Source: an uncultured Tolumonas sp. (GTDB taxonomy: Bacteria; Pseudomonadota; Gammaproteobacteria; Enterobacterales; Aeromonadaceae). Taken from it: 64,000 bases of DNA. The stretch lies in the NCBI RefSeq assembly GCF_963678185.1, contig NZ_OY782757.1, positions 1,251,001 to 1,315,000 of the forward strand. The letters are read 5' to 3'. A model generated the notes under the pieces. That model was not told the DNA's origin. It did not search any database and worked only from the letters and a program-made list of their open reading frames with translations. The position numbers and the translations under genes are program-made. Each line of letters opens with the position of its first letter. Positions within the stretch are counted from its first letter, which is position 1. Below, one piece after another: positions 21,399 through 31,079 of the stretch.

Positions 21399-22244
21399 TT
21401 AGCTTAATAACAGATAACTAACGACAAACACCGGTAAAGCCGCAGTCAGACTGTCGATCCGATCCAAAACGCCACCGTGACCCGGTAACAATGATCCAGA
21501 ATCTTTAATCCCTGCTACCCGTTTAAATAGGCTTTCTGTCAGATCACCCAACACCGACGCCAACACAGCCAATACCGAGCTGATGATAATAGCCACACTT
21601 TGCTGCATTTCCGTATGGTTTTTGACAGTAACAACCACCGCCAATAATGTGGCCGCACCAACACCACCTAATAATCCTTCGATAGTTTTATTCGGACTGA
21701 CTGCAGGTAATAACTTGCGAGAACCGAATGCTCGGCCAGTAAAATAAGCGCCGGTATCTGCCACCCAAACCAGCGACATTACGAATAACAACGCCCAGCT
21801 ACCAACCTTGGTGTCGCTTTGAAAATGGTATCCACGCAACAGCAAAAGTGACCAGAAAAAAGGTAACAACGTTGATAAACCGAATAACCAGAGCAGCCAA
21901 GGGCGATTACGCCACCAAGTTTCACATCCTGGATACCGCATGATCATAACCAAAGCCAAGACCCACCAAACGATTCCAGCTAATAACACTGACCAAATCA
22001 ATGGATCTATATATCCCTGTAAAACAGGTCGTAATGGTGCGAAATAATAACTCGCCATCAGCACAATTGTGTAACTGATAGGGAAAAACAGACCTGACTC
22101 AGAAGAGGAGAAACGCCCCCATTCTCTACCCGCAAGAAAAAACAATACGGCAGCTAACAGCGAGAAATACTCAATTGGTAAATAAAACAGCCAGCCAATT
22201 GCCAACGGGATTAAAATCGAAGCGGTTATAATTCTTTGTTTCAA
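21399..22244 (-). CDS. cdsA: Phosphatidate cytidylyltransferase
   Basis: CdsA makes CDP-diacylglycerol from phosphatidate and CTP, the common precursor of phospholipids. The 281-residue polytopic membrane protein has about eight hydrophobic segments and the C-terminal family signature [10 protein letters not shown] followed by [11 protein letters not shown]. The start is unusual: the only start codon compatible with the family N-terminus (K-Q-R-I-I-T-A-S) is a TTG at 22242-22244, preceded by AAGGGA about 9 bp upstream. No in-frame ATG lies upstream. The gap to uppS is 17 bp. Confidence 0.96.
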   Translation of the reverse strand: MKQRIITASILIPLAIGWLFYLPIEYFSLLAAVLFFLAGREWGRFSSSESGLFFPISYTIVLMASYYFAPLRPVLQGYIDPLIWSVLLAGIVWWVLALVMIMRYPGCETWWRNRPWLLWLFGLSTLLPFFWSLLLLRGYHFQSDTKVGSWALLFVMSLVWVADTGAYFTGRAFGSRKLLPAVSPNKTIEGLLGGVGAATLLAVVVTVKNHTEMQQSVAIIISSVLAVLASVLGDLTESLFKRVAGIKDSGSLLPGHGGVLDRIDSLTAALPVFVVSYLLLS

Positions 22245-22261
22245 CGAAAGATATCCCTTTA

Positions 22262-23041
22262 TTATGAATTATTGGCCGATGAAACCAGCCAGTTTTTTAT
22301 CTGATCACCGGTGCAGCCAAAACGGCGCTCACGGGAAATAAATGAGGCAATTGCATCCAGAAACTGCTCTTCACCAAAATCAGGCCAGAGTACTGGAGTA
22401 AAAAATAATTCAGCGTACGCAATTTGCCAAAGTAAAAAATTGCTAACCCGATGATCACCACCGGTTCGAATCAACAGATCAACATCAGGAATATCAGCCA
22501 TAGACAGATGTTCTGCCAGCAAAGCTTCATTAATTTGTTCTGGTTTTAGCGAGCCATCGCAAATCTTGGCTGTAAGTTTTTGTGTCGCCTGCACAATATC
22601 CCAGCGACCGCCATAATTAGCGGCAATGTTCAGCGTCAAACCATCATTATGAGCAGTTAAGCTTTCTGCCTCACTGATCTTCTTTTGTAGACGTTCACTA
22701 AAGCCATGAATATCACCAATCACACGTAAACGAATGTTACTGTCATGCAATTTACGCACTTCTCGTGCCAGCACAAACATAAACAATTCCATTAACGCAG
22801 ATACTTCTGTTTCTGGACGACGCCAGTTTTCACTGGAAAAGGCAAATAACGTCAGCGCCTTTATGCCCATACGTGAAGCAGTGGACACCACTTGACGAAC
22901 GGACGCCACTCCCGCTTTATGACCTGCAACACGGATTTTTCCGCGTTGCTGAGCCCAACGGCCATTACCATCCATAATGATAGCGACATGCTTCGGCAAA
23001 GATTGGTTCGCAATGTCCGAGATCGCATCCGGTAATGTCAT
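22262..23041 (-). CDS. uppS: Undecaprenyl diphosphate synthase (cis-prenyltransferase)
   Basis: UppS adds eight isoprene units to farnesyl diphosphate to form the C55 carrier lipid of cell wall and O-antigen synthesis. The protein has the family motif [10 protein letters not shown] (catalytic Asp24), F-A-F-S-S-E-N-W and the C-terminal [16 protein letters not shown] chose the ATG at 23039-23041 (259 residues) because GGAGGA lies just upstream. The 14 extra codons of the longer frame run through a terminator hairpin (23056-23089). The enzyme is cytoplasmic and membrane-associated. Confidence 0.97.
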   Translation of the reverse strand: MTLPDAISDIANQSLPKHVAIIMDGNGRWAQQRGKIRVAGHKAGVASVRQVVSTASRMGIKALTLFAFSSENWRRPETEVSALMELFMFVLAREVRKLHDSNIRLRVIGDIHGFSERLQKKISEAESLTAHNDGLTLNIAANYGGRWDIVQATQKLTAKICDGSLKPEQINEALLAEHLSMADIPDVDLLIRTGGDHRVSNFLLWQIAYAELFFTPVLWPDFGEEQFLDAIASFISRERRFGCTGDQIKNWLVSSANNS

Positions 23042-23055
23042 TGATTCCTCCAGAT

Positions 23056-23089
23056 AAAAAAGGCGCCATGCAGCAGACTGCACGGCGCC
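23056..23089 (-). terminator. Intrinsic terminator/attenuator between frr and uppS
   Basis: On the minus strand a 12-bp stem with one mismatch (23062-23073 with 23078-23089) and a 4-nt loop is followed directly by six Us (23056-23061). The stem ends in GGCGCC on both sides. It follows the frr stop by 22 bp and lies 14 bp before the uppS start. Transcripts from rpsB-tsf-pyrH-frr should largely end here, and readthrough or a separate promoter must supply uppS and the genes after it. Confidence 0.85.
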
Positions 23090-23111
23090 CGTACTATACC
23101 CGATTAGCAGC

Positions 23112-23669
23112 TTAGATTTCCATTAGCTCTTTTTCTTTAGCGGCTAACAAGTCATCAACCAGCTTCACAAAACTGTCAGTCAGCTTCTGAATTTCTTCCT
23201 GAGCACGACGATCATCATCTTCGGTGATGTCTTTATCTTTCAGCAGCGCTTTCAGATCGGCATTGCAGTCACGACGAACGTTACGCACAGCAACACGTGC
23301 TTGCTCTGCTTCTCCACGCACCAGTTTAATCAAATCTTTACGACGTTCTTCAGTCAATGCTGGCAACGGTACACGAATAGTTGTACCTGCTGATGATGGG
23401 TTTAACCCCAGATCAGACGTCATAATGGCTTTTTCAACTGCCTGGATCATGGAACGGTCAAAAACGGAAACTGCCAGCGTACGAGAGTCTTCAACCACTA
23501 CGTTGGCAACCTGACGCAATGGAGTCGCAGAACCATAATATTCAACCGTGATCCCGTCCAACAACGCAGGTTGTGCACGACCAGTACGGATTTTTGACAT
23601 ATGAGACTTCAGTGATTCAACACTTTTAGTCATGCGATCTTTTGCATCAGTTTTAATTTCATTGATCAC
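23112..23669 (-). CDS. frr: Ribosome recycling factor
   Basis: RRF works with EF-G to split the post-termination ribosome. The 185-residue protein has the exact family length, with [16 protein letters not shown] and the [10 protein letters not shown] hinge segment. Translation starts at a GTG (23667-23669), as in E. coli frr. It is 75 bp downstream of pyrH. That gap contains an inverted repeat (23715-23742) without a strong U-run. Confidence 0.98.
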   Translation of the reverse strand: MINEIKTDAKDRMTKSVESLKSHMSKIRTGRAQPALLDGITVEYYGSATPLRQVANVVVEDSRTLAVSVFDRSMIQAVEKAIMTSDLGLNPSSAGTTIRVPLPALTEERRKDLIKLVRGEAEQARVAVRNVRRDCNADLKALLKDKDITEDDDRRAQEEIQKLTDSFVKLVDDLLAAKEKELMEI

Positions 23670-23714
23670 AATCTGTATCCTTTTTCGCTAGATTTGGCAG
23701 ATGCTTCATATTAA

Positions 23715-23742
23715 AGACTTTATGGAGCCAAAACTAAAGTCT
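23715..23742 (-). other. Inverted repeat after pyrH, possible weak terminator
   Basis: AGACTTTA (23715-23722) and TAAAGTCT (23735-23742) form a perfect 8-bp stem with a 12-nt loop, starting 2 bp after the pyrH stop codon. The following minus-strand bases (TTAATA) are only modestly U-rich, so it may slow decay of the pyrH 3' end rather than stop transcription. Confidence 0.45.
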
Positions 23743-23744
23743 GA

Positions 23745-24479
23745 TCATTTATTTTTGTGATGGATCAAAGTGCCTTCACGTTCACCCATGATCACCCGAC
23801 GCAGTGCACCCGGTTTGTTCATGTTAAATACACGGATAGGCAGATTATGGTCGCGAGCCAGTGTAAATGCTGCCAGATCCATAATTTTCAATTCCTTATC
23901 CAGAACTTCGTTGTAATCCAGTTCTGAATACAATTCCGCATCTGGGAATTTAACTGGATCAGCAGAAAATACGCCGTCCACTTTAGTTGCTTTCAATACC
24001 ACTTCAGCTTCAATTTCAATACCACGCAGACACGCTGCAGAATCAGTGGTAAAGAAAGGATTACCAGTACCAGCAGAGAAAATCACGACACGACCATTAC
24101 GCAGCAGGCTGATTGCTTCTGCCCAGTTGTAATCGTTACAGATACCTTGCAGATTGATTGCTGACATCAAACGGGCGTTTACATACGCACGGTGTAATGC
24201 GTCACGCATGGCCAGACCATTCATCACGGTCGCCAGCATACCCATGTGATCGCCGACTACGCGGTTCATACCAGCTTTTGCCAGACCAGCACCACGGAAC
24301 AGGTTACCACCACCAATGACCAGACCGACTTCAACGCCCAGTTCGATCAGTTCTTTGATCTCCTGTGCCATACGGTCTAATACAGTAGGGTCGATACCAA
24401 AACCTTCGGCGCCTTGCAGGGCTTCGCCACTTAATTTCAGCAGAACACGTTTATATGCAGTTTTCGGATGAGTGCTCAT
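23745..24479 (-). CDS. pyrH: Uridylate kinase
   Basis: PyrH phosphorylates UMP to UDP in pyrimidine nucleotide synthesis; the bacterial enzyme is a hexamer of the amino-acid-kinase fold. The 244-residue protein has the N-terminal [16 protein letters not shown] and [12 protein letters not shown] motifs. The ATG at 24479 (M-S-T-H-P-K) fits. It is separated from tsf by 67 bp containing a strong palindrome (24503-24526). Confidence 0.98.
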   Translation of the reverse strand: MSTHPKTAYKRVLLKLSGEALQGAEGFGIDPTVLDRMAQEIKELIELGVEVGLVIGGGNLFRGAGLAKAGMNRVVGDHMGMLATVMNGLAMRDALHRAYVNARLMSAINLQGICNDYNWAEAISLLRNGRVVIFSAGTGNPFFTTDSAACLRGIEIEAEVVLKATKVDGVFSADPVKFPDAELYSELDYNEVLDKELKIMDLAAFTLARDHNLPIRVFNMNKPGALRRVIMGEREGTLIHHKNK

Positions 24480-24502
24480 AGGTCTATTTTCCGCTCATAG
24501 AA

Positions 24503-24526
24503 AGACCGCGACATATGTCGCGGTCT
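24503..24526 (-). terminator. Probable intrinsic terminator between tsf and pyrH
   Basis: A perfect 24-bp palindrome (AGACCGCGACAT and its complement) lies 20 bp after the tsf stop. On the minus strand it is followed by TTTCT, a short U-rich tail, so termination is probably partial and pyrH partly fed by readthrough. Confidence 0.6.
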
Positions 24527-24546
24527 GTATTTAGCCGATGATTCGA

Positions 24547-25425
24547 TTAGCCCTTCATGGCAGCAATTTGTGCCTGAACTTCAGCAGCGAAATCGGTTTC
24601 TTGTTTTTCGATACCTTCACCTACTTCAAAACGGATAAAGTCCTGAACATCAGCACCTTTCTGTTTCAGCAGGTCTGCAACCAGAATTGAAGGATCTTTA
24701 ACAAATGGCTGACCAGTCAGAGAAATTTCACCAGTAAATTTCTTCATGCGGCCTTCAACCATTTTTTCTGCGATTTCTTTTGGCTTGCCAGAGTTAATCG
24801 CAATATCAACCTGAATTTCACGTTCTTTTGCAACTACTTCTGCAGAAACGTCTTCAGGTTTAACGAATTGTGGGCTGTTTGCAGCAACGTGCATAGCCAG
24901 GTCTTTCGCCAGCTCAACATCGCCACCAACCAGTTTGGTTACTACACCGATACGTGAACCGTGGATGTAAGTACCCAGGTTGTCGCCTTCAACGATCATA
25001 ACACGACGCAGGTTCATGTTTTCGCCGATCTTAGCGATCAGGTTGTTCAGAGTTACCTGAACAGATTCACCGTTACCGAAGTCAGCATTTTTCAGTGCTT
25101 CAACATCAGCAATTTTGCCAGCCAGAGCGATGTCAGCAACTTTTTCGCCCAGAGCGCGGAAGCTTGCATCTTTAGCTACGAAGTCAGTTTCGCAGTTCAG
25201 TTCCAGCATTACGGCAGTGTTGCCAGCGCTACGAGCGATGATCACACCTTCAGCAGCAATACGGCCCGCTTTTTTAGCAGCTTTTGCCTGACCAGATTTA
25301 CGCATGTTTTCAATGGCTAATTCGATGTCGCCATTTGCTTCGGTCAGTGCTTTTTTACAATCCATCATGCCTGCGGCGGTACGTTCACGCAGTTCTTTTA
25401 CCATTGCAGCAGTAATATCTGCCAT
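24547..25425 (-). CDS. tsf: Elongation factor Ts
   Basis: EF-Ts exchanges GDP for GTP on EF-Tu. The 292-residue product begins [16 protein letters not shown] and contains the C-D-F-V-A-K-type segment (C-E-T-D-F-V-A-K-D) central to EF-Tu binding. I chose the ATG at 25423-25425 because GAGGA lies about 9 bp upstream; the longer frame would start with TTG inside that binding site. It is co-transcribed with rpsB, separated by 98 bp holding a hairpin with a U-tail. Confidence 0.98.
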   Translation of the reverse strand: MADITAAMVKELRERTAAGMMDCKKALTEANGDIELAIENMRKSGQAKAAKKAGRIAAEGVIIARSAGNTAVMLELNCETDFVAKDASFRALGEKVADIALAGKIADVEALKNADFGNGESVQVTLNNLIAKIGENMNLRRVMIVEGDNLGTYIHGSRIGVVTKLVGGDVELAKDLAMHVAANSPQFVKPEDVSAEVVAKEREIQVDIAINSGKPKEIAEKMVEGRMKKFTGEISLTGQPFVKDPSILVADLLKQKGADVQDFIRFEVGEGIEKQETDFAAEVQAQIAAMKG

Positions 25426-25463
25426 GTCATCCATCCTCAATTAAGGTAAATGCCAGTTACAGT

Positions 25464-25486
25464 AAAAGGGGCCACTGGGGCCCCTT
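25464..25486 (-). terminator. Attenuator-like terminator between rpsB and tsf
   Basis: AAGGGGCC (25466-25473) pairs with GGCCCCTT (25479-25486) around a 5-nt loop. On the minus strand the stem runs into four Us (25464-25467, overlapping the stem end). It lies 37 bp after the rpsB stop. This could reduce tsf transcription relative to rpsB by partial termination. Confidence 0.65.
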
Positions 25487-25523
25487 CAAACCTGTACGAT
25501 TTGTTGTCAGGGCCTAACTAAAA

Positions 25524-26252
25524 TTAGTTAGTTTCAACAAAACCGTCTTGTTCAGCTTGAACAACGATGTCCAGTTCACGAGCAGTGCGAACTGAATCAG
25601 CAGCAGCATTCAGGTACAGCTGTACAGCGCGGATTGCGTCGTCGTTACCTGGAATGATGTAATCTACGCCATCAGGATTAGAGTTAGTATCAACGATAGA
25701 TACAACTGGGATACCCAGGTTGTTAGCTTCTTTGATTGCGATATGTTCGTGGTCAGCGTCAACTACGAACAGAACATCAGGCAGGCCGCCCATGTCTTTG
25801 ATACCGCCCAGGCTCTTTTCCAGCTTTTCCATTTCGCGAGTACGCATCAGCGCTTCTTTCTTGGTCAGCTTTTCGAAAGTACCATCCAGAGATTGAGCTT
25901 CCAGATCTTTCAGACGTTTGATTGACTGACGAACAGTTTTCCAGTTAGTCAACATACCGCCTAACCAGCGATGGTTAACGAAGAACTGGTCACAGCTCAG
26001 AGCTGCTTCTTTAACTGCTTCAGTAGCGGCACGTTTAGTACCAACGAACAGGATTTTGCCTTTTTTAGAAGCAACGCTAGACAGATAGTTCAGCGCGTCA
26101 TCGAACATTGGAACAGTTTTTTCCAAGTTGATGATATGTACATTGTTGCGAGAACCGAAGATGAACGGCTTCATTTTTGGGTTCCAGAAACGAGTCTGGT
26201 GACCGAAGTGAACACCTGCCTGCAACATGTCGCGCATAGAAACTTTAGCCAT
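25524..26252 (-). CDS. rpsB: 30S ribosomal protein S2
   Basis: S2 binds late to the small ribosomal subunit and helps hold S1. The 242-residue protein starts [20 protein letters not shown]. It includes F-V-G-T-K-R-A-A and [12 protein letters not shown] typical of S2. The ATG at 26250-26252 follows AGAGGA; the longer open frame would run back into the regulatory leader. It is the first gene of the long minus-strand block. Confidence 0.98.
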   Translation of the reverse strand: MAKVSMRDMLQAGVHFGHQTRFWNPKMKPFIFGSRNNVHIINLEKTVPMFDDALNYLSSVASKKGKILFVGTKRAATEAVKEAALSCDQFFVNHRWLGGMLTNWKTVRQSIKRLKDLEAQSLDGTFEKLTKKEALMRTREMEKLEKSLGGIKDMGGLPDVLFVVDADHEHIAIKEANNLGIPVVSIVDTNSNPDGVDYIIPGNDDAIRAVQLYLNAAADSVRTARELDIVVQAEQDGFVETN

Positions 26253-26265
26253 TTTATTCCTCTTT

Positions 26266-26339
26266 GGGGTTGGGCCTCCACACATCCCTCACTCCGACCA
26301 TGATTGGCACCCCGGAGCGGGTTATAGATGTGTGTGTGG
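26266..26339 (-). promoter_or_regulatory. rpsB 5' leader with pseudoknot (probable S2 autoregulatory element)
   Basis: Visible pairings on the minus-strand transcript: CACACATC (26327-26334) with GATGTGTG (26279-26286), an inner CTCCG/CGGAG stem (26313-26317 with 26292-26296), and GGGGT in the inner loop region (26309-26313) with ACCCC (26266-26270) just before the ribosome binding site. GGGGT and the CTCCG stem share one base, so the pairings may be alternatives. The E. coli rpsB leader, which also gives the t44/tff RNA, has a comparable layout and mediates repression by S2. The homology is recalled, not searched. Confidence 0.7.
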
Positions 26340-26363
26340 TATGTAATGATTAATTTATGAAAT

Positions 26364-26378
26364 CGGAGAGACTCTCCG
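26364..26378 (-). other. Small perfect hairpin near the rpsB transcript start
   Basis: CGGAGAG (26364-26370) and CTCTCCG (26372-26378) are perfect complements around one base. It lies just downstream of the putative -10 element and would be at or near the 5' end of the rpsB mRNA, where such structures often protect against decay. Confidence 0.4.
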
Positions 26379-26380
26379 TT

Positions 26381-26394
26381 CGGCGCGCTTTATA
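26381..26394 (-). promoter_or_regulatory. Putative rpsB promoter -10 with GC-rich discriminator
   Basis: On the minus strand, TATAAA (26394-26389) is followed at once by GCGCGCCG (26388-26381). A GC-rich discriminator is typical of stringently controlled ribosomal promoters. I could not assign a convincing -35 element. The 310-bp divergent gap to map (26253-26562) holds this promoter, the rpsB leader, and presumably the map promoter; no other gene is seen in it. Confidence 0.5.
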
Positions 26395-26562
26395 CCATAA
26401 ACCCGCCAAGCACGCCACTTGAAATGGGTAAAACAGCACATCTTATCTGGTTTAATACGCATTCTTCCTGTTGTTGAGACTAGCACTCATTTTCTATTGT
26501 CTATAAAATCGGGAAACATACACCTGTCGGTCGGTTACAGGTTTTCAGTTCAGAGAATAATT

Positions 26563-27354
26563 ATGTCCATCATTATTAAGACCCCAGAAGAAATCGAAAA
26601 AATGCGCGTGGCGGGCCAACTGGCTGCCGATGTTCTGGAAATGATCGCACCGTATATGAAAGCCGGTATCACCACCGAAGAGTTAGATCAAATTTGTCAC
26701 GATTACATTGTGAATGTGCAGCAGGCAATTCCAGCGCCACTGAACTATCACGGCTTTCCGAAATCAACCTGCATCTCCATCAACCATGTGGTTTGCCATG
26801 GCATTCCGTCTGCAGATAAGAAGCTGAAAGATGGCGACATTGTGAATATGGACATCACCGTAATCAAAGATGGTTATCATGGTGATACGTCGCAAATGTT
26901 CATCATTGGAAAAGGCAGTATTCTCGCCGAACGCTTATGCCGCGTGGCACAAGAGTGCCTCTATCTGGCCATTAAAATGGTCAAACCTGGTGCACGTTTG
27001 GGCGATTTTGCTGCGGCCATTCAAAAACATGCGGAAGGTTGTGGTTATTCCGTTGTCCGCGAATATTGTGGTCACGGTATTGGTAAAGGCTTTCATGAAG
27101 AACCACAGGTTTTGCATTATGGTAAAGCCGGCACTGGCGCTATTATCAAAGCGGGTATGTGTTTCACCATCGAGCCAATGATTAATGCTGGTAAACCGCA
27201 ATGCAGCGTGTTGAAGGATGATTGGACGGTCGTAACGAAAGATCGTAGCTTATCTGCACAATGGGAACATACTTTGCTTGTTACCGAAGATGGATGTGAA
27301 GTCCTGACTTTACGTAAGGATGAAGAGCTGGATCGCGTTATTCATAACAGTTGA
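26563..27354 (+). CDS. map: Type I methionine aminopeptidase
   Basis: Map removes the initiator methionine from new proteins. With the ATG at 26563 (M-S-I-I-I-K-T-P-E-E) the protein has 263 residues. The five metal ligands then fall at the E. coli positions Asp97, Asp108, His171, Glu204 and Glu235, with the substrate-contacting His79. The open frame extends 48 codons upstream through the divergent promoter region and was rejected. It diverges from rpsB and is followed directly by glnD, as in many gammaproteobacteria. Confidence 0.98.
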   Translation: MSIIIKTPEEIEKMRVAGQLAADVLEMIAPYMKAGITTEELDQICHDYIVNVQQAIPAPLNYHGFPKSTCISINHVVCHGIPSADKKLKDGDIVNMDITVIKDGYHGDTSQMFIIGKGSILAERLCRVAQECLYLAIKMVKPGARLGDFAAAIQKHAEGCGYSVVREYCGHGIGKGFHEEPQVLHYGKAGTGAIIKAGMCFTIEPMINAGKPQCSVLKDDWTVVTKDRSLSAQWEHTLLVTEDGCEVLTLRKDEELDRVIHNS

Positions 27355-27404
27355 TCCTACCCCGGCTCTACAATGATGTGGAGCCTAACCCTTTGGAATT
27401 GCTT

Positions 27405-30035
27405 ATGCTTCCGGAACAACTTAACCCGAGTGCCATACCTGACGATCAACTGACTATCCCACATTGTAAAGAGTTATTGTCTCGTCTGCAGACTTGGTTA
27501 CAAGCACAGTTTATGGCGCAGGAAGATGTCCTTGAACTGGTTGCTGCACGCTCTGAATTTACCGATCTACTGCTAACTCGCTTGTGGCAAAAATTTGGAC
27601 TCGATAAACACGCCTCGCTAGCACTGATTGCTGTTGGTGGTTATGGCCGAGCTGAATTGCACCCCTATTCCGATATCGACATTCTAGTGTTAAGCCAAAA
27701 AGCCATCACGCCAGCACAAGGCGAAACCGTCAGTCAATTTCTCACTCTGCTGTGGGATCTGCGTCTGGATATCGGCCATGCGGTTCGCAGTCTGAAAGAG
27801 TGTACGCAACAGGGTAAAGAAGATATTACCGTTGCCACGAATCTGCTGGAAAGCCGTCTGATTTGCGGTTCGGTTGCTACCTTTAATGGCTTGCAAGAGT
27901 TATTACAGCCTTCCAAATTCTGGCCGAGTGATGCCTTTTTCCGTGCCAAACGTGAAGAACAGTTGTTACGCCATCAGCAATTCCAAGATACCGCTTTCCT
28001 GCTAGAACCCGATGTGAAAAGTAACCCTGGTGGTTTGCGTGATTTGCAAATCATTACCTGGATTGCCCGTCGTCAGTATGGCGCAATGTCATTGCAGGAA
28101 ATGACTAGTTTCGGCTTCTTAAATCGTGCTGAATATCTGGAATTGCAAGATTGCCAAAATTTCCTATGGCGTGTGCGTTTTGCATTGCACTTAGCGATCC
28201 AGAAAAATGACAACCGTCTGTTATTCGACCGTCAACGCATGGTCGCGCAGATGCTGGGTTATCCCGGTGAAGGTAATGCCCCGGTCGAACAGATGATGAA
28301 ACGTTTCTTTCAGACCGTACGCCGGATCACTGAATTAAACGAAATGCTGCTGCAGTTATTCGATGAAGCCATTTTAGGCAACGAGTCGACCAAAACGAAG
28401 TTATTGAATGAAAACTTCATTTTGCGTGGTACACATATTGATGTGTTAGAGCCGTCCATTTTTCAGGACGCGCCACATACGATTCTCGATCTGTTCTATC
28501 AAATTGCCGAAAACCCTGATATCACGGGGATCTACTCTTCCTGCCTGCGCGCCTTACGTGACGCCCGCCGGTGTTTAGTCATTGCCTTACAAGAACTACC
28601 TGAATGCCGTGAACGTTTTATGGCGATTTTACGTCACCCGCGTGGCATTTCGCTGCCGTTCAGTCTGATGCATGAACACGGTATTTTGGCCGCCTATCTG
28701 CCGCAATGGAGCCAGATCGTCGGGCAAATGCAGTTTGATATGTTCCATGCCTACACGGTAGATGAACACACACATCGTTTGCTAAAAAACATTTATCGCT
28801 TCCAGCAAGCTGAACGCGCCAAACTGCATCCGTTATTCTTTGAAACTTACAATCGACTGAACAAGCCAGAATTACTGTTTATTGCCGCCCTGTTCCACGA
28901 TATCGCGAAAGGGCGCGGTGGCGATCATTCTGATTTAGGCGCGAACGATGCGCTCTATTTCTGTGAATTGCATGGTTTGGATCGTTATGAAGGTCGTCTG
29001 GTTGCTTGGTTGGTGAAAAACCACCTGTTGTTCTCAGTCACCGCGCAACGCCGGGATATTTATGACCCGGATGTGATCACGGAATTTGCGCGTGTTGTGC
29101 GAGATGAAGAGCACTTAGGTTATCTCTATTGTCTGACCGTGGCCGATATTTGCGCGACCAACGATTCTCTGTGGAACGATTGGAAAGGCACTTTGCTGAA
29201 AGAACTATTTTTCGCGACACAACGTGCATTACGTCAAGGGTTGGAAAACCCGCCGGACATGCGTTTGCGCATTCGTGAAAACCAACGACAAGCGATGTTG
29301 ATCCTGAAGATTCAGGGCTATGACGAACCCAAGGTCAATCAGCTGTGGCCGCAGTTTAAAGCCGATTATTTCCTAAGACACAGCTCTGAACAGATTGCCT
29401 GGCACACGCGCCATATTCTTGATCACGCAAACAATGAAAAGCCGCTGGTTGTGTTTGGTAATCACAAAACCCGCGGTGGTAGTGAGATCTTCTTGTATTG
29501 CCGGGATATGCCAAATCTGTTTGCGACTGTGGCTGCCATTCTTGATCACAAAAATCTCGACATCCACGATGCTCAAATCATGAGCTCGAAAGAAAACTAT
29601 GTCATGGATACCTTTGTGGTGATGGAACCGAATGGTGAACCGGTTGTTACTGATCGCGTGCCCATGATTATCCAATCACTGGAGCAGGCACTGACACGTC
29701 CGGGATATGCCCTGCCACCATCACGCCCACTGTCTCGTCGGCACCGCCAATTTAATGTGCCCACCCGAGTGACCTATTTACCCGTTAAAGGTGAGCATAA
29801 ATACAGTCTGATCGAACTGGTTGCCTTAGACAGCCCCGGCGTATTAGCCCGCATCGGTTCAGTATTTCAGGCCTGCGAATTTGAAGTGCATGCAGCAAAA
29901 ATCACCACCATTGGCGAACGGGTCGAAGACTTTTTCAGTCTGTCACGCCTGGATGGGTCACCACTGACGGATGCCGATAAGAAAACGCTGGAAGAAAAAT
30001 TAGTTGAAAAACTAAATCCCGCTGACGAAATGTGA
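27405..30035 (+). CDS. glnD: Bifunctional uridylyltransferase/uridylyl-removing enzyme GlnD
   Basis: GlnD senses glutamine and controls PII proteins by adding or removing UMP, so governing nitrogen assimilation. Domains in order: a nucleotidyltransferase with G-G-Y-G-R-A-E-L-H-P-Y-S-D-I-D-I (about residues 85-105), an HD hydrolase domain with L-F-H-D-I-A-K-G-R-G-G-D-H-S (about 500-515), and two C-terminal ACT domains (about 690-770 and 795-876) that bind glutamine. I chose the ATG at 27405 (M-L-P-E-Q-L, 876 residues). The open frame reaches back to a TTG at 27351, overlapping the map stop. Confidence 0.97.
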   Translation: MLPEQLNPSAIPDDQLTIPHCKELLSRLQTWLQAQFMAQEDVLELVAARSEFTDLLLTRLWQKFGLDKHASLALIAVGGYGRAELHPYSDIDILVLSQKAITPAQGETVSQFLTLLWDLRLDIGHAVRSLKECTQQGKEDITVATNLLESRLICGSVATFNGLQELLQPSKFWPSDAFFRAKREEQLLRHQQFQDTAFLLEPDVKSNPGGLRDLQIITWIARRQYGAMSLQEMTSFGFLNRAEYLELQDCQNFLWRVRFALHLAIQKNDNRLLFDRQRMVAQMLGYPGEGNAPVEQMMKRFFQTVRRITELNEMLLQLFDEAILGNESTKTKLLNENFILRGTHIDVLEPSIFQDAPHTILDLFYQIAENPDITGIYSSCLRALRDARRCLVIALQELPECRERFMAILRHPRGISLPFSLMHEHGILAAYLPQWSQIVGQMQFDMFHAYTVDEHTHRLLKNIYRFQQAERAKLHPLFFETYNRLNKPELLFIAALFHDIAKGRGGDHSDLGANDALYFCELHGLDRYEGRLVAWLVKNHLLFSVTAQRRDIYDPDVITEFARVVRDEEHLGYLYCLTVADICATNDSLWNDWKGTLLKELFFATQRALRQGLENPPDMRLRIRENQRQAMLILKIQGYDEPKVNQLWPQFKADYFLRHSSEQIAWHTRHILDHANNEKPLVVFGNHKTRGGSEIFLYCRDMPNLFATVAAILDHKNLDIHDAQIMSSKENYVMDTFVVMEPNGEPVVTDRVPMIIQSLEQALTRPGYALPPSRPLSRRHRQFNVPTRVTYLPVKGEHKYSLIELVALDSPGVLARIGSVFQACEFEVHAAKITTIGERVEDFFSLSRLDGSPLTDADKKTLEEKLVEKLNPADEM

Positions 30036-30071
30036 TAAAAAGAACCGTTTTTTTAGGGAGAGAAAAGAGAC

Positions 30072-30899
30072 ATGTCTGACTTACAACGCATCATTGACGA
30101 CGCATTTGAGCGTCGCGATACCATTACACCAACTAGCGTCGATCCGATTGTTCGTGAAGCGGTGCTGCAAACTATCGACATGCTGGATGCAGGTCAGATC
30201 CGTGTAGCTGAAAAGCTGGCTGGGGAATGGGTAGTTCATCAATGGGTGAAAAAGGCAGTTCTGCTGTACTTCCGCATCAATGATAACGCGGCACTGCAAG
30301 GTGCTGGCACTCAGTATTACGACAAAGTACCTTTGAAATTTGCTGACTACACCCCTGAACGTTTCAAACAAGAAGCGATCCGTGTTGTGCCACCAGCAAC
30401 CGTGCGTAAAGGTTCTTTCATCGCTCGCAACGCAGTATTGCTGCCATCTTACGTCAACATCGGCGCATACGTTGGTGAAGGCACCATGGTTGATACTTGG
30501 GCAACTGTCGGTTCTTGCGCGCAGATTGGTGCTAACGTGCATCTGTCTGGTGGTGTTGGTATCGGTGGTGTTCTGGAGCCGCTGCAAGCTGGCCCAACCA
30601 TCATTGAAGACAACTGCTTCATCGGCGCTCGTTCTGAAGTGGTAGAAGGCGTGATCGTCGGTGAAGGCTCCGTTATTTCTATGGGCGTATTCATCGGTCA
30701 GTCTACCCGTATTTATGACCGCGAAACTGGCGAAATTCACTACGGTAAAGTGCCTGCCGGTTCCGTAGTTGTATCTGGTTCTCTGCCATCTAAATGTGGC
30801 AAATACAGCCTATACGCTGCAGTGATCGTGAAAAAAGTAGATGCGAAAACTCGCTCTAAAGTCGGTATCAACGGTCTGCTGCGCAGCATTGACGATTAA
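30072..30899 (+). CDS. dapD: Tetrahydrodipicolinate N-succinyltransferase
   Basis: DapD transfers succinate from succinyl-CoA to tetrahydrodipicolinate in the succinylase branch of lysine and diaminopimelate synthesis. The 275-residue protein has an N-terminal helical domain (about 1-100), a left-handed beta-helix of hexapeptide repeats (about 105-235, with [14 protein letters not shown]), and a short C-terminal domain. A purine-rich GGGAGAG lies upstream. It is 36 bp after glnD and ends at a strong terminator. Confidence 0.98.
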   Translation: MSDLQRIIDDAFERRDTITPTSVDPIVREAVLQTIDMLDAGQIRVAEKLAGEWVVHQWVKKAVLLYFRINDNAALQGAGTQYYDKVPLKFADYTPERFKQEAIRVVPPATVRKGSFIARNAVLLPSYVNIGAYVGEGTMVDTWATVGSCAQIGANVHLSGGVGIGGVLEPLQAGPTIIEDNCFIGARSEVVEGVIVGEGSVISMGVFIGQSTRIYDRETGEIHYGKVPAGSVVVSGSLPSKCGKYSLYAAVIVKKVDAKTRSKVGINGLLRSIDD

Positions 30900-30928
30900 T
30901 TTTGTCTGCGGATACACCGAGTTAATAA

Positions 30929-30959
30929 AATAACGTCCCGTCATGGGACGTTATTTTTT
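30929..30959 (+). terminator. Intrinsic terminator after dapD
   Basis: AATAACGTCCC (30929-30939) pairs perfectly with GGGACGTTATT (30945-30955) around a 5-nt loop and is followed by TTTT. It closes the map-glnD-dapD group. Confidence 0.93.
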
Positions 30960-31079
30960 GTGTCAGTTCACAGAGTTAACCGGTGATTTGTGCCGTTCAC
31001 AGCAGAAATATGGAAAAGAATAGACATATCCCATACAGTAGTCAGTTCAGATTGTATCCTCGTTTTGCTGTAGAGAATT

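Noticed and set aside
25514-25531. Palindrome CTAACTAA/TTAGTTAG over the rpsB stop codon
   Set aside because: AT-rich, short, and half coding; too weak to call a terminator, and the GC-rich hairpin at 25466 explains the gap.
26481-26490. TAGCACTC resembling half of a CIRCE heat-shock element upstream of map
   Set aside because: The matching GAGTGCTA half at 9 bp spacing is absent, and map is not a heat-shock gene.
30081-30740. Open frame of 219 codons opposite dapD
   Set aside because: Lies inside dapD on the other strand; rich in Asn, Thr, His and Cys as expected from the complement of dapD codons.
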